Assembly: GCA_017997825.1 (NCBI GenBank) | Contig: JAGOEH010000010.1 | Coordinates: 1 to 34,880 of the forward strand | Source: Candidatus Delongbacteria bacterium | Lineage (GTDB): Bacteria > JAGOEH01 | DNA length: 34,880 bases | Reading direction: 5' to 3' | In this document: positions 27,928 to 34,880 of the stretch, one piece after another | Position numbering within the stretch: the first letter of the stretch is position 1 | How the letters are laid out: each line of letters begins with the position of its first letter | Position numbers and translations under genes: made by a program | Notes under the pieces: model-generated | Told to the model about the DNA's origin: nothing | Seen by the model: the letters and a program-made list of their open reading frames with translations, nothing else | Database searches by the model: none

Positions 27928-27956
27928 TTGACAAAAACTTAAATATTGCTTAATTA
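27928..27956 (+). promoter_or_regulatory. Likely promoter of the outer-membrane porin gene
   Basis: TTGACA (27928-27933), 17 bp, weak -10 TAATTA (27951-27956) preceded by TGC. Its -35 lies back to back with that of the RND operon, 19 bp apart. Confidence 0.45.
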
Positions 27957-28026
27957 AACTAAGTGAGCATACTTCCATGATTGAACGTTAATTCCGACAT
28001 GAACCATTATAACCAGGAGGCATCAG

Positions 28027-29328
28027 ATGAAAAAGTGGATTCTGATTTTGAGCCTGAGCCTGATTCAGTTGACCTCAGGACAGGACAAACCGAAGCAGGG
28101 GTTGAAGCTGAGCTTCAGTTATCGTTTTCGGTATGAATTGATGGAGAGCACGACATCCTTGCAGGAGCGAGCAGAGGATGCAACGGTTTACACCCGTAAT
28201 CGCACCAGTTTGATGGCTCAATATTTTTTCCATTCCGGAATGGAATTGGCATTCAAGCTGACCAATGAGTTCCGTCACTATTTTGCTCCCAATTCACGCA
28301 AGTTTGAAATCCATGAAGGATTAGTGGACAATCTCTACTTCCGATGGAATTCGGTAGCCGGTCGACCGATCGATCTTACCATTGGACGGCAGAACATATC
28401 ATTGGGAGAAGGCTTCATGGTGATTGAAGGCACCCCGAATGACGGTTCACGGAGTTTCTATTTCAACGCTCTGCGTTTGGATTATCGATTCAACAAAACC
28501 AATAAAGTGACCGTATTCGTGTGCAGCCAAGAGGATCATGATGACTATCTGCCTCTGATCAACGACCAGAATCTTAAAAACCTGAATGATCAACCCGAAA
28601 CCGGGGCCGGAGTTTATTTCGCTTTGAAATACAAATCTCTGGATCTGGAGCCCTACCTGATTCGGCGGGATATCGACGACACGGATCTCAGACCGTTTAG
28701 CGGCAACATCAACAGCCTGGGTTGCAGGATAATCGCTCCATTCCATCAAAGAAAAGTCACCTTTACCGGGGAAGCAGCCTATCAGTTTGGAGAGAGCAAG
28801 GATGAATCGACTGGAGCTACGTTGGATCGAAAAGCTTATGGCGGCCATATGTATGCCACTCTTAAACTCCCTTCCTCCATCCCCTTTGGCGATAAACTCT
28901 CCATCGGCGGCATTTTCCTTTCCGGTGACGATCCTGATACCGAGGAACTGGAAGGCTGGGATCCCATGTACGCCCGATTTCCCAAATGGTCCGAATCAAT
29001 CATATATACATTGACTAAAGAGTATGGCACCTCCTACTGGAGCAATATGACCTCGCTCTATGCCGCTATCAATCTGAAATTTTCGGAACAGGTTTATATG
29101 ATCCTGGGATACCACCGGCTGGGGGCTCAGCATACCAAACCGTCCATCATCTTTCCCGGAGGTGCCGGCACCTGCCGAGGTGATCTCTTCCAGGCCAGAG
29201 TCCATTATAAAATCAATTCCGTTTTATCCGGGCATATTGTACTGGAAAACTTTGATCCCGGCTCCTATTACTTTGACAAAGCGGTTGTTTCCAATTGGGG
29301 AAGGGCTGAACTCCTGCTCCAGTTCTGA
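28027..29328 (+). CDS. Alginate-export-like outer-membrane beta-barrel protein
   Basis: 433 residues: signal peptide (KKWILILSLSLIQLTSG), then amphipathic strands with a C-terminal Phe. The stretch TIGRQNISLGEGFMVIEGTP, followed by GSRSFYFNALRLDY, is the recognisable core of the AlgE-like alginate_exp family, whose members are 18-strand channels for anionic polysaccharides or small solutes. In this family such genes are often general or unknown-substrate porins, so no substrate is claimed. AGGAGG lies 7 nt before the ATG. The next gene starts 31 nt downstream with no terminator between, suggesting a shared transcript. Confidence 0.75.
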   Translation: MKKWILILSLSLIQLTSGQDKPKQGLKLSFSYRFRYELMESTTSLQERAEDATVYTRNRTSLMAQYFFHSGMELAFKLTNEFRHYFAPNSRKFEIHEGLVDNLYFRWNSVAGRPIDLTIGRQNISLGEGFMVIEGTPNDGSRSFYFNALRLDYRFNKTNKVTVFVCSQEDHDDYLPLINDQNLKNLNDQPETGAGVYFALKYKSLDLEPYLIRRDIDDTDLRPFSGNINSLGCRIIAPFHQRKVTFTGEAAYQFGESKDESTGATLDRKAYGGHMYATLKLPSSIPFGDKLSIGGIFLSGDDPDTEELEGWDPMYARFPKWSESIIYTLTKEYGTSYWSNMTSLYAAINLKFSEQVYMILGYHRLGAQHTKPSIIFPGGAGTCRGDLFQARVHYKINSVLSGHIVLENFDPGSYYFDKAVVSNWGRAELLLQF

Positions 29329-29359
29329 ACCTTACGATATGAAAGGTTGCTGATCAATC

Positions 29360-32300
29360 ATGAATCTGAATGATGGTGACAATAAGGGACTGTTTATTCA
29401 TTTTTTTAAAACCGGAACCATACCGGCATTAGTGATCCTCTTGATTTTTCTATCTTGTGTTACGGCACCTCCGCCACCGTCATCAATCAAACCGGAGATA
29501 ACCATTCCGGAAAAGAAGGTTGAGGAGATTCCCTGTGAATTTCGCGGAATCTGGGTTACCCGTTTTGAATGGATGGCGCCGGGCCGCCAAGAGATTGAAC
29601 AGAACATCCGGCGGATAATGCAGACCATAGCGGATGCGAATTTCAATGCCGTTTTTTTTCAGGTCCGGGGCCAAGCGGACACCTATTACCCATCTCCCAT
29701 TGAGCCTTGGTCCGAATCGATCGCGGATCGGGCCGCAGATTGGGACCCCTTGAAATTCGCCATTGAGGAAGCTCACCGTCACCACCTGCAATTCCATGCT
29801 TACCTCAATCTGCTGCCGCTATGGAGCAAGACCGATCCGCCCGCCGACAGCAATCACCTGTTTTTTCAGCATGGCCCGCATGTTAAACCTGAAAGCAGCT
29901 GGATCTGTTTCGATAAAAACGGACCCATGGCGATCAATGAATACTATTATCTCAATCCGGCTCTTCCTCAGGTCAGGGCTTATCTAAAGGCAGTGGTCGG
30001 GCATCTGGTCATGAATTATGAGATTGACGGCCTCCATTTTGACCGGATCCGCTATCCGGGACGGGAGTATCTCTTTGACCCCTATACCAATCTTCATTTT
30101 CCACACGACAGTCTCACTAATCCGCAAACCCGTGAAAGCTGGGGGCGGAACCGATTGAATCTTCTGGTCCAAGATATCGCTGCCACGGCGTTCTCCATCA
30201 AACCTTATCTTCTTCTGTCCTGTGCCTCCTGGGGAATATACCGTCAAACGACCATACCGGGTTACGACCGTTTCTCCTCCGGCTATGATTCTTACCTGCA
30301 GGATGCGGTGGAATGGTTGAATCGCGGCTGGATGGATTTTATCGTACCGATGACCTATTGGGACATCCCCGATCCCAAACCCAATTTTGATGAGTTATGG
30401 ATGGATTTCAGCCGTCAGACCCATCATCCCTCATCGGTTTTTATGGGGATCAGATCCCGGTTGGAATGGCTTCAGAATGGTGAAATCATGAACCAGATCG
30501 AGTATCTTCGGAAACATCATAGCCGAGGCCATCTCTTCTTCTCCTATTCCGATATCCGAGACAGCCTCCAGCAGGCTTATATCCGAACGGTTCTTTACCC
30601 TAATCCGGTCCGGATTCTCCAAGATTTAAAAAAGAGCAGTCCGGAACAAATTGTGCGGCTGCAAATCCTGGATGAATTGGACACCCCCCTGACCGATACC
30701 CGGATTACACTTCCGGATGACCATTCAACCCAGATCACCGACCAGCAGGGATGGGCCGGATTCATTCTGTCCCGCTTCCCGGATACACTTCGGATCCAGA
30801 CACCCGCCGGGTCCCGCTCCATTGCAACCGGATTCTGGCATAAGCCGTATATCTATTCCATCCGGCCTGATGGGCGTTCCACCCGGACCGGCCAATGGAT
30901 CGAATGTCGATATCCGGAGCGCGATACCATCAACCGCCCCGTTGTCAATCTCCTTTTTAAATCCTCGGAGGCCGATCAGGTAAAAATCAATCACAACAAC
31001 TGCAAACGCTACCAGACCGGGATATTTTTCGACCGGATGGAACTTCAGCCCGGAAGGAATACCATCACCGCGGCCGCTTATTCAGGCCGACAAGTCTCGG
31101 CTCTCTATCAAACCCATCTGACTGCCGTAATCTCTGAACCCCAGATCAGATCATCGTTCCCCCTATGGCTGGATACTACCCGGATTGAACCCCGTGATAG
31201 CTTGATTTTAAGTCCGGATGATAAAATCCATCTGAGTCTAATGGGATCCAAAAACCAAAAAGCAATCGCTTATCTTGAGCCGGGTCATAAAAAAATCCCC
31301 TTGTACCGGATCAATTATAAAGATTATAGCCTCTTTTCAGCCGACTATCCTCTCAAATCCCTTAAACCCGACATCTTTTATACCATCCGGTACCGGATCG
31401 AATCGACTGAGACCGATTCATCCGTCTCCATCGAGTATTTGAATCCCAACCCTGTTATGATCCATGAAGACCAGCAGCACCCTTTCCTCAAAACCCGTCA
31501 ACCCGAAACTATTCTAACCTATGATATTGGAGAAATCCGACTGGGTGCGCCCATTCGAACCGAATTAGACTCCGGAATTATCCTTCAATCGACCGGGCAA
31601 TTCGGGAGTAAATATCGCATCCGGCTCAATGATTCGGAATTTGGATATATCGATCGGAGCGATATCGAAATCATCCCGGGAATGACAGCCAGACCCGTCT
31701 ACTATATCAATTCGCTTTCGATTGACCAGGACAGTCTTTATGAGCGGGTTACCATTCCCTATCCGGAATCGATCCCTTACCAGATCTATCCCAATCCTGA
31801 GCAAAAGCTTATCAGCCTTGTTCTATACGGAGTAAAAACCAACAGTACCTGGCTGACTCATCATGATAGCCTGGTCTATATCCGTCAAGTCACGTGGGAA
31901 CAGATAGCGCCTGAAACCTATAAAATCAACCTGTTTTTAAATACATCCAAAATTTGGGGATATTCGATCCGGCGGGAAAACAATGCACTGGTTCTGAGGC
32001 TCAAGCATCCCCCTCAACTCACGGTACGGAATGATACGATTCAACCGACCGGATTGACAATTGCTCTGGAAGCCGGGCACGGTGGAGATAATCTGGGAGC
32101 GATTGGATTATCCGGTTTATTGGAAAAGGACATCAATCTGGAACTGGCCAAAACACTGGAAAGCATCTGTACCCGTTACGGGATTAAGGTCATTCAAATC
32201 CGTGAAAAGGATACCGCTATCAGTCTGACTGAAAAGCGGCAGAGAGTGGAGCTGGAAGATCCTGACATTTTCATCAGCCTGCATGCCAATGCGGCATCTA

Positions 32301-32689
32301 CGGACAAGGGCTATTTGGGAGCCAACGGAACCAGCACTTACTATCATAATCCGTTCTGGTACGATTTGGCTCGTTTAGTTTACCAACGGTTGATTGAATT
32401 ACCGATCGGACATTTTGGTATTGTGGGTTCTTTCAATTACAAACCGATCCGAATGACGGCCCGCCCTGCCGTTCTGGTCGAGCAAGCCTTCATGTCGCAG
32501 GCTGAGGATGAAGAGAAAATGGCCGATCCGGATTTTAGACAGGGGATGGCTGATAAAATACTACATGGAATTTTAGATTATGTGGGTTTGATGTATGGAA
32601 AACCGGTACAGTGGCCGCCGGCTGAAAGTTTCAAGACTCTTCCTTCTTCACCGGCCATTCCGACGGATTCCATCCCGAATTCGCAATAG
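29360..32689 (+). CDS. Bifunctional peptidoglycan hydrolase: GHL10 glycosidase fused to Amidase_3
   Basis: 1109-residue lipoprotein (FLSC, Cys33). Residues 58-415 are a GHL10/DUF187 (DigH-type) domain: RGIWVTRFEW, FQVRGQADTYYPS, DGLHFDRIRYPG (223-234), VPMTYWD. This family cuts glycan strands already stripped of peptides. After Ig-like beta regions, about 718-773 looks SH3-like and about 785-885 AMIN-like. Residues 898-1076 are an N-acetylmuramoyl-L-alanine amidase: zinc ligands His907 (EAGHGG), Glu922 (EKD) and His975 (SLHAN), catalytic Glu1041 (VEQAF). So one chain carries the enzyme that strips peptides and the one that cuts the denuded strand. Acts in the periplasm. The Shine-Dalgarno is weak. 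Ends in a Pro/Ser-rich tail before a strong terminator. Confidence 0.92.
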   Translation: MNLNDGDNKGLFIHFFKTGTIPALVILLIFLSCVTAPPPPSSIKPEITIPEKKVEEIPCEFRGIWVTRFEWMAPGRQEIEQNIRRIMQTIADANFNAVFFQVRGQADTYYPSPIEPWSESIADRAADWDPLKFAIEEAHRHHLQFHAYLNLLPLWSKTDPPADSNHLFFQHGPHVKPESSWICFDKNGPMAINEYYYLNPALPQVRAYLKAVVGHLVMNYEIDGLHFDRIRYPGREYLFDPYTNLHFPHDSLTNPQTRESWGRNRLNLLVQDIAATAFSIKPYLLLSCASWGIYRQTTIPGYDRFSSGYDSYLQDAVEWLNRGWMDFIVPMTYWDIPDPKPNFDELWMDFSRQTHHPSSVFMGIRSRLEWLQNGEIMNQIEYLRKHHSRGHLFFSYSDIRDSLQQAYIRTVLYPNPVRILQDLKKSSPEQIVRLQILDELDTPLTDTRITLPDDHSTQITDQQGWAGFILSRFPDTLRIQTPAGSRSIATGFWHKPYIYSIRPDGRSTRTGQWIECRYPERDTINRPVVNLLFKSSEADQVKINHNNCKRYQTGIFFDRMELQPGRNTITAAAYSGRQVSALYQTHLTAVISEPQIRSSFPLWLDTTRIEPRDSLILSPDDKIHLSLMGSKNQKAIAYLEPGHKKIPLYRINYKDYSLFSADYPLKSLKPDIFYTIRYRIESTETDSSVSIEYLNPNPVMIHEDQQHPFLKTRQPETILTYDIGEIRLGAPIRTELDSGIILQSTGQFGSKYRIRLNDSEFGYIDRSDIEIIPGMTARPVYYINSLSIDQDSLYERVTIPYPESIPYQIYPNPEQKLISLVLYGVKTNSTWLTHHDSLVYIRQVTWEQIAPETYKINLFLNTSKIWGYSIRRENNALVLRLKHPPQLTVRNDTIQPTGLTIALEAGHGGDNLGAIGLSGLLEKDINLELAKTLESICTRYGIKVIQIREKDTAISLTEKRQRVELEDPDIFISLHANAASTDKGYLGANGTSTYYHNPFWYDLARLVYQRLIELPIGHFGIVGSFNYKPIRMTARPAVLVEQAFMSQAEDEEKMADPDFRQGMADKILHGILDYVGLMYGKPVQWPPAESFKTLPSSPAIPTDSIPNSQ

Positions 32690-32695
32690 CCCCAG

Positions 32696-32715
32696 GTGCG
32701 CCCTGCCGGGCGCAC
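32696..32715 (+). repeat. GC-rich hairpin just after the hydrolase stop codon
   Basis: GTGCGCCC (32696-32703) and GGGCGCAC (32708-32715), 8-bp perfect stem with a 4-nt loop, followed by an A-rich run. It may add to termination or protect the 3' end. Confidence 0.55.
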
Positions 32716-32721
32716 AATAAA

Positions 32722-32752
32722 AAAACCGGTGATGGACGTCATCACCGGTTTT
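32722..32752. terminator. Bidirectional intrinsic terminator between converging genes
   Basis: 13-bp perfect inverted repeat: AAAACCGGTGATG (32722-32734) and CATCACCGGTTTT (32740-32752), 5-nt loop. T-runs are present on both strands, so it can end both the hydrolase transcript (+) and the cheA transcript (-). Confidence 0.85.
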
Positions 32753-32824
32753 ATCCGATAGCCTTTTCAACACTATACCACTATTCTAATTCAATCAAAT
32801 TCTTTCGGTTGATGAGAGAACCGG

Positions 32825-34756
32825 TTATTTTTTATTCTCCGATATATCGACTAAATCACTGACGTTGACTATCAGGCGGACACGTCCATCACCCATGATG
32901 GTAGCGCCTGCAATTCCAGGGGTGTCATCGAAAAAATCGCCCAGTGATTTAATCACCACTTCTTCCTGACCCAAAAGGTTATCCACAACCAAACCGATTC
33001 GCCGTTCAGCAATTCCCAGTACGACGACATAGATATAGTTGATCTCGGTTCGGGGGTCCCCTTCCAAGTCGAAGACCTCGGCCAGAGACATCAGGGGCAA
33101 AATAGAATCACGCAGACGATACACCTGGTGGTTTTTAACCGTCTTGATTTCCGATTTGAGGATCCGTACGGTTTCAACCACTGATACCAGCGGAATGGCA
33201 TAAATTTCCTGCCCCACTCGAACCAATAAGGCTTGGATAATGGCCAAGGTAAGAGGGATCTTAATGGTTATGGTTGTACCTTCATTTTCAACGGTATCAA
33301 CATCAATCAGGCCATTTAACCGTTCAATATTGGTTTTCAGGACATCCATACCTACACCGCGGCCGGAAACATTCGTTACATTCTCTGCCGTACTGAAACC
33401 GGGCATAAAAATAATATTACATAAATCTTTTTCACTCATCGATTTGATTTCGTCGGCGGTAAAGAGTCCCTTTTCAACGGCTTTCTTTTTGATGCGTTCC
33501 AGATCGAGCCCCTTACCATCATCAATCACCTGAACGACGATGTAGTTACCCTCATGAAATGCCGCCAATCCAATAATACCTTGGCGGGGTTTCCCTTTAC
33601 GCTCTCTCTCATCCGGTTTTTCGATCGCATGGTCGATTGAATTACGGATGCAATGGATCAATGGATCTCCAATGATTTCTATCACCGATTTATCCAGTTC
33701 GGTATCTTTGCCTTCGATTTCCAGCCGGATATCCTTGTTTACCTCTCGCGTCAGATCGCGCACCATGCGGGGAAACCGGTTAAAAACGTTGCCAATGGGG
33801 AGCATACGGGTTTTCATGACCGCCAACTGCAGCTCAGTCGTAATCAGATCGATCTGGGCTGTAATTTCATCATACATTTCCGACATCACCGTAATCTCAT
33901 CGGAAAACTTTTTCCGGGCCTTTTTATCATCCTGAGTGGTATGCATCTTTTTATGATCAACGGAAACCTTCTGGTACAATTCTTCAAACTGGCGATGGGT
34001 TTCAACAATCTTTTCTTTAAAAACTTTATTGACTTGAAGAAGACGGTTACGCCCGGGAACCAGTTCCTGAACCAGGTTCATCACGTCATCCAGGCGTTGG
34101 AGATCGACCCGGATGGTCTGGAGTTGTTCAACCGATTTTTTATCGGCGGGGAGGGGTGGTTTTCGTGAGTCCTTGGTATCCGCACTACCTGAACTGATTT
34201 CTGTTTCCTGGATTTCCGATTCTTTGAGTGCCGGTTTAGGGGCAGGAGGTTCAATTTCGGTTTGCTGAGAAACCGTTTCTTGAACGGGAGGGGGAACCGG
34301 AACCGGTTTTCCCTCCGCCTTTTTGGGCGGTTCAGCGGCATCCGGACTGATCCCTTTATGAATGTTTTCGAGTTTGGTCACGATCGGAAGGATGTCACGC
34401 GATTTGTTTTCCTGATAGGTCTCCTTGATTTCTTGAAAGATACTCTTGACTTCGTCAACAGCCTGAAGGATCACATCCATGATTTCAGAGTTGACGGTAA
34501 GCTTGTTTTTTCTCAGATCATCCAGAACGCTCTCGGCATGATGGGTCACTTTGGCCATTACATCGAAATCCAGAAAGGAAGCTGCGCCTTTGATGGTATG
34601 GGCGGCTCTGAATATTTTATTCAGCAGGTCAAAATCGCTTGGATTCTCCTCCAGTTCGACCAGACTTCGGTCAAGATTTTCAATATGCTCCGCAACCTCA
34701 ACAACAAAGCTCTCGATGATGTCTTTCATTTCATCTAATTCGAATCCGCTGCTCAT
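32825..34756 (-). CDS. cheA: Chemotaxis histidine kinase CheA
   Basis: 643 residues. P1 HPt domain with phosphorylatable His53 (AAHTIKGAA). Residues 140-207 are a Pro/Glu-rich linker where the P2 domain would be; no P2 fold is recognisable. The P3 dimerisation region (208-320) is long, with an extra charged helical stretch at 250-300. P4 ATPase: H-box-like HCIRNSIDH (368-376), DDGKG (412-416), PGFST (452-456), GRGVGMD (465-471). P5 CheW-like domain at 505-640. It phosphorylates a CheY-type regulator in response to receptors that are not in this window. GGGGGA stands 3 nt before ATG 34756. It lies 34 nt after the STAS-like gene, so they are probably co-transcribed. Confidence 0.95.
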   Translation of the reverse strand: MSSGFELDEMKDIIESFVVEVAEHIENLDRSLVELEENPSDFDLLNKIFRAAHTIKGAASFLDFDVMAKVTHHAESVLDDLRKNKLTVNSEIMDVILQAVDEVKSIFQEIKETYQENKSRDILPIVTKLENIHKGISPDAAEPPKKAEGKPVPVPPPVQETVSQQTEIEPPAPKPALKESEIQETEISSGSADTKDSRKPPLPADKKSVEQLQTIRVDLQRLDDVMNLVQELVPGRNRLLQVNKVFKEKIVETHRQFEELYQKVSVDHKKMHTTQDDKKARKKFSDEITVMSEMYDEITAQIDLITTELQLAVMKTRMLPIGNVFNRFPRMVRDLTREVNKDIRLEIEGKDTELDKSVIEIIGDPLIHCIRNSIDHAIEKPDERERKGKPRQGIIGLAAFHEGNYIVVQVIDDGKGLDLERIKKKAVEKGLFTADEIKSMSEKDLCNIIFMPGFSTAENVTNVSGRGVGMDVLKTNIERLNGLIDVDTVENEGTTITIKIPLTLAIIQALLVRVGQEIYAIPLVSVVETVRILKSEIKTVKNHQVYRLRDSILPLMSLAEVFDLEGDPRTEINYIYVVVLGIAERRIGLVVDNLLGQEEVVIKSLGDFFDDTPGIAGATIMGDGRVRLIVNVSDLVDISENKK

Positions 34757-34790
34757 GGGTCCCCCAATCTTAAGCTCACCAACTATCAGA

Positions 34791-34880
34791 TTATTGCTTA
34801 GCTATTTCAAAGCTTATGGCAGCTCGTTCAGAAGATTCAAAGGTTTGAAAAACTGTAATGAGTTTCGTGATATTCAGAAG
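34791..34880 (-). CDS. C-terminal fragment of a STAS-like (anti-sigma antagonist type) protein, cut by the window edge
   Basis: The last 29 codons of a frame that is open to the window edge, ending in TAA at 34793-34791. The peptide LLNITKLITVFQTFESSERA is typical of the final helix of STAS proteins (lxxLxxvFxxfxsxexA). STAS proteins often sit with CheA or partner-switching genes. Its short length limits certainty, but reading frame, position and pattern agree. Confidence 0.5.
   Translation of the reverse strand, partial: LLNITKLITVFQTFESSERAAISFEIAKQ

Overview
The window reads as chromosomal DNA of a Gram-negative bacterium. It carries two outer-membrane beta-barrel genes whose products end in phenylalanine, a DUF5686-like barrel with a carboxypeptidase-regulatory-like plug, an RND efflux pair, several lipoprotein signals and a periplasmic peptidoglycan hydrolase. 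That mix fits the FCB superphylum or a neighbouring candidate phylum, but no taxonomic marker gene is present, so this is inference. Most genes have Shine-Dalgarno sites, and the promoters are classical sigma70-type (TTGACA, 16-17 bp, TAtAaT-like). There is no tRNA, CRISPR array, insertion sequence or prophage. Genes are tightly packed with many 1-11 bp overlaps.

Layout. 1-145: a strong minus-strand promoter with an A-rich UP element and a boxA-like site, probably the start of an rRNA operon that runs off the left edge. 405-4459 (-): a two-gene amino-acid ABC importer. One polypeptide carries a lipoprotein signal, three N-lobes and three C-lobes of substrate-binding domains and the permease; the ATPase has a C-terminal GHKL/anti-sigma-like domain. 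4736-6054 (+): dprA behind a consensus promoter and a 130-nt leader. 6088-10762 (-): a six-gene operon, punA - histidine-kinase-like - CDP-alcohol phosphatidyltransferase - PfkB kinase - TPR lipoprotein - apt. 10795-13107 (-): DUF5686-like barrel. 13236-15501 (+): ABC-F ATPase and a small HD-GYP-N-like protein. 15502-17444 (-): thioredoxin translationally coupled to a GGDEF diguanylate cyclase. 17567-23355 (-): LOG-family protein - internally deleted polX - ACT-like protein of unknown function - uvrA. 23395-23488 (+): candidate orphan small RNA. 23563-27908 (-): RND membrane fusion protein and pump. 27928-32752 (+): alginate-export-like barrel, then a GHL10 glycosidase fused to an Amidase_3 domain, ending in a bidirectional terminator. 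32825-34880 (-): cheA preceded by the C-terminus of a STAS-like protein.

Common themes are purine salvage (punA, apt), DNA uptake and repair (dprA, uvrA, remnant polX), envelope functions, and signalling (c-di-GMP synthesis, CheA, STAS/GHKL modules). The most unusual items are the register-shifted substrate-binding array fused to its permease, the ATPase with a degenerate GHKL tail, the glycosidase-amidase fusion, the in-frame deletion of polX, the ACT-like orphan and the candidate small RNA.
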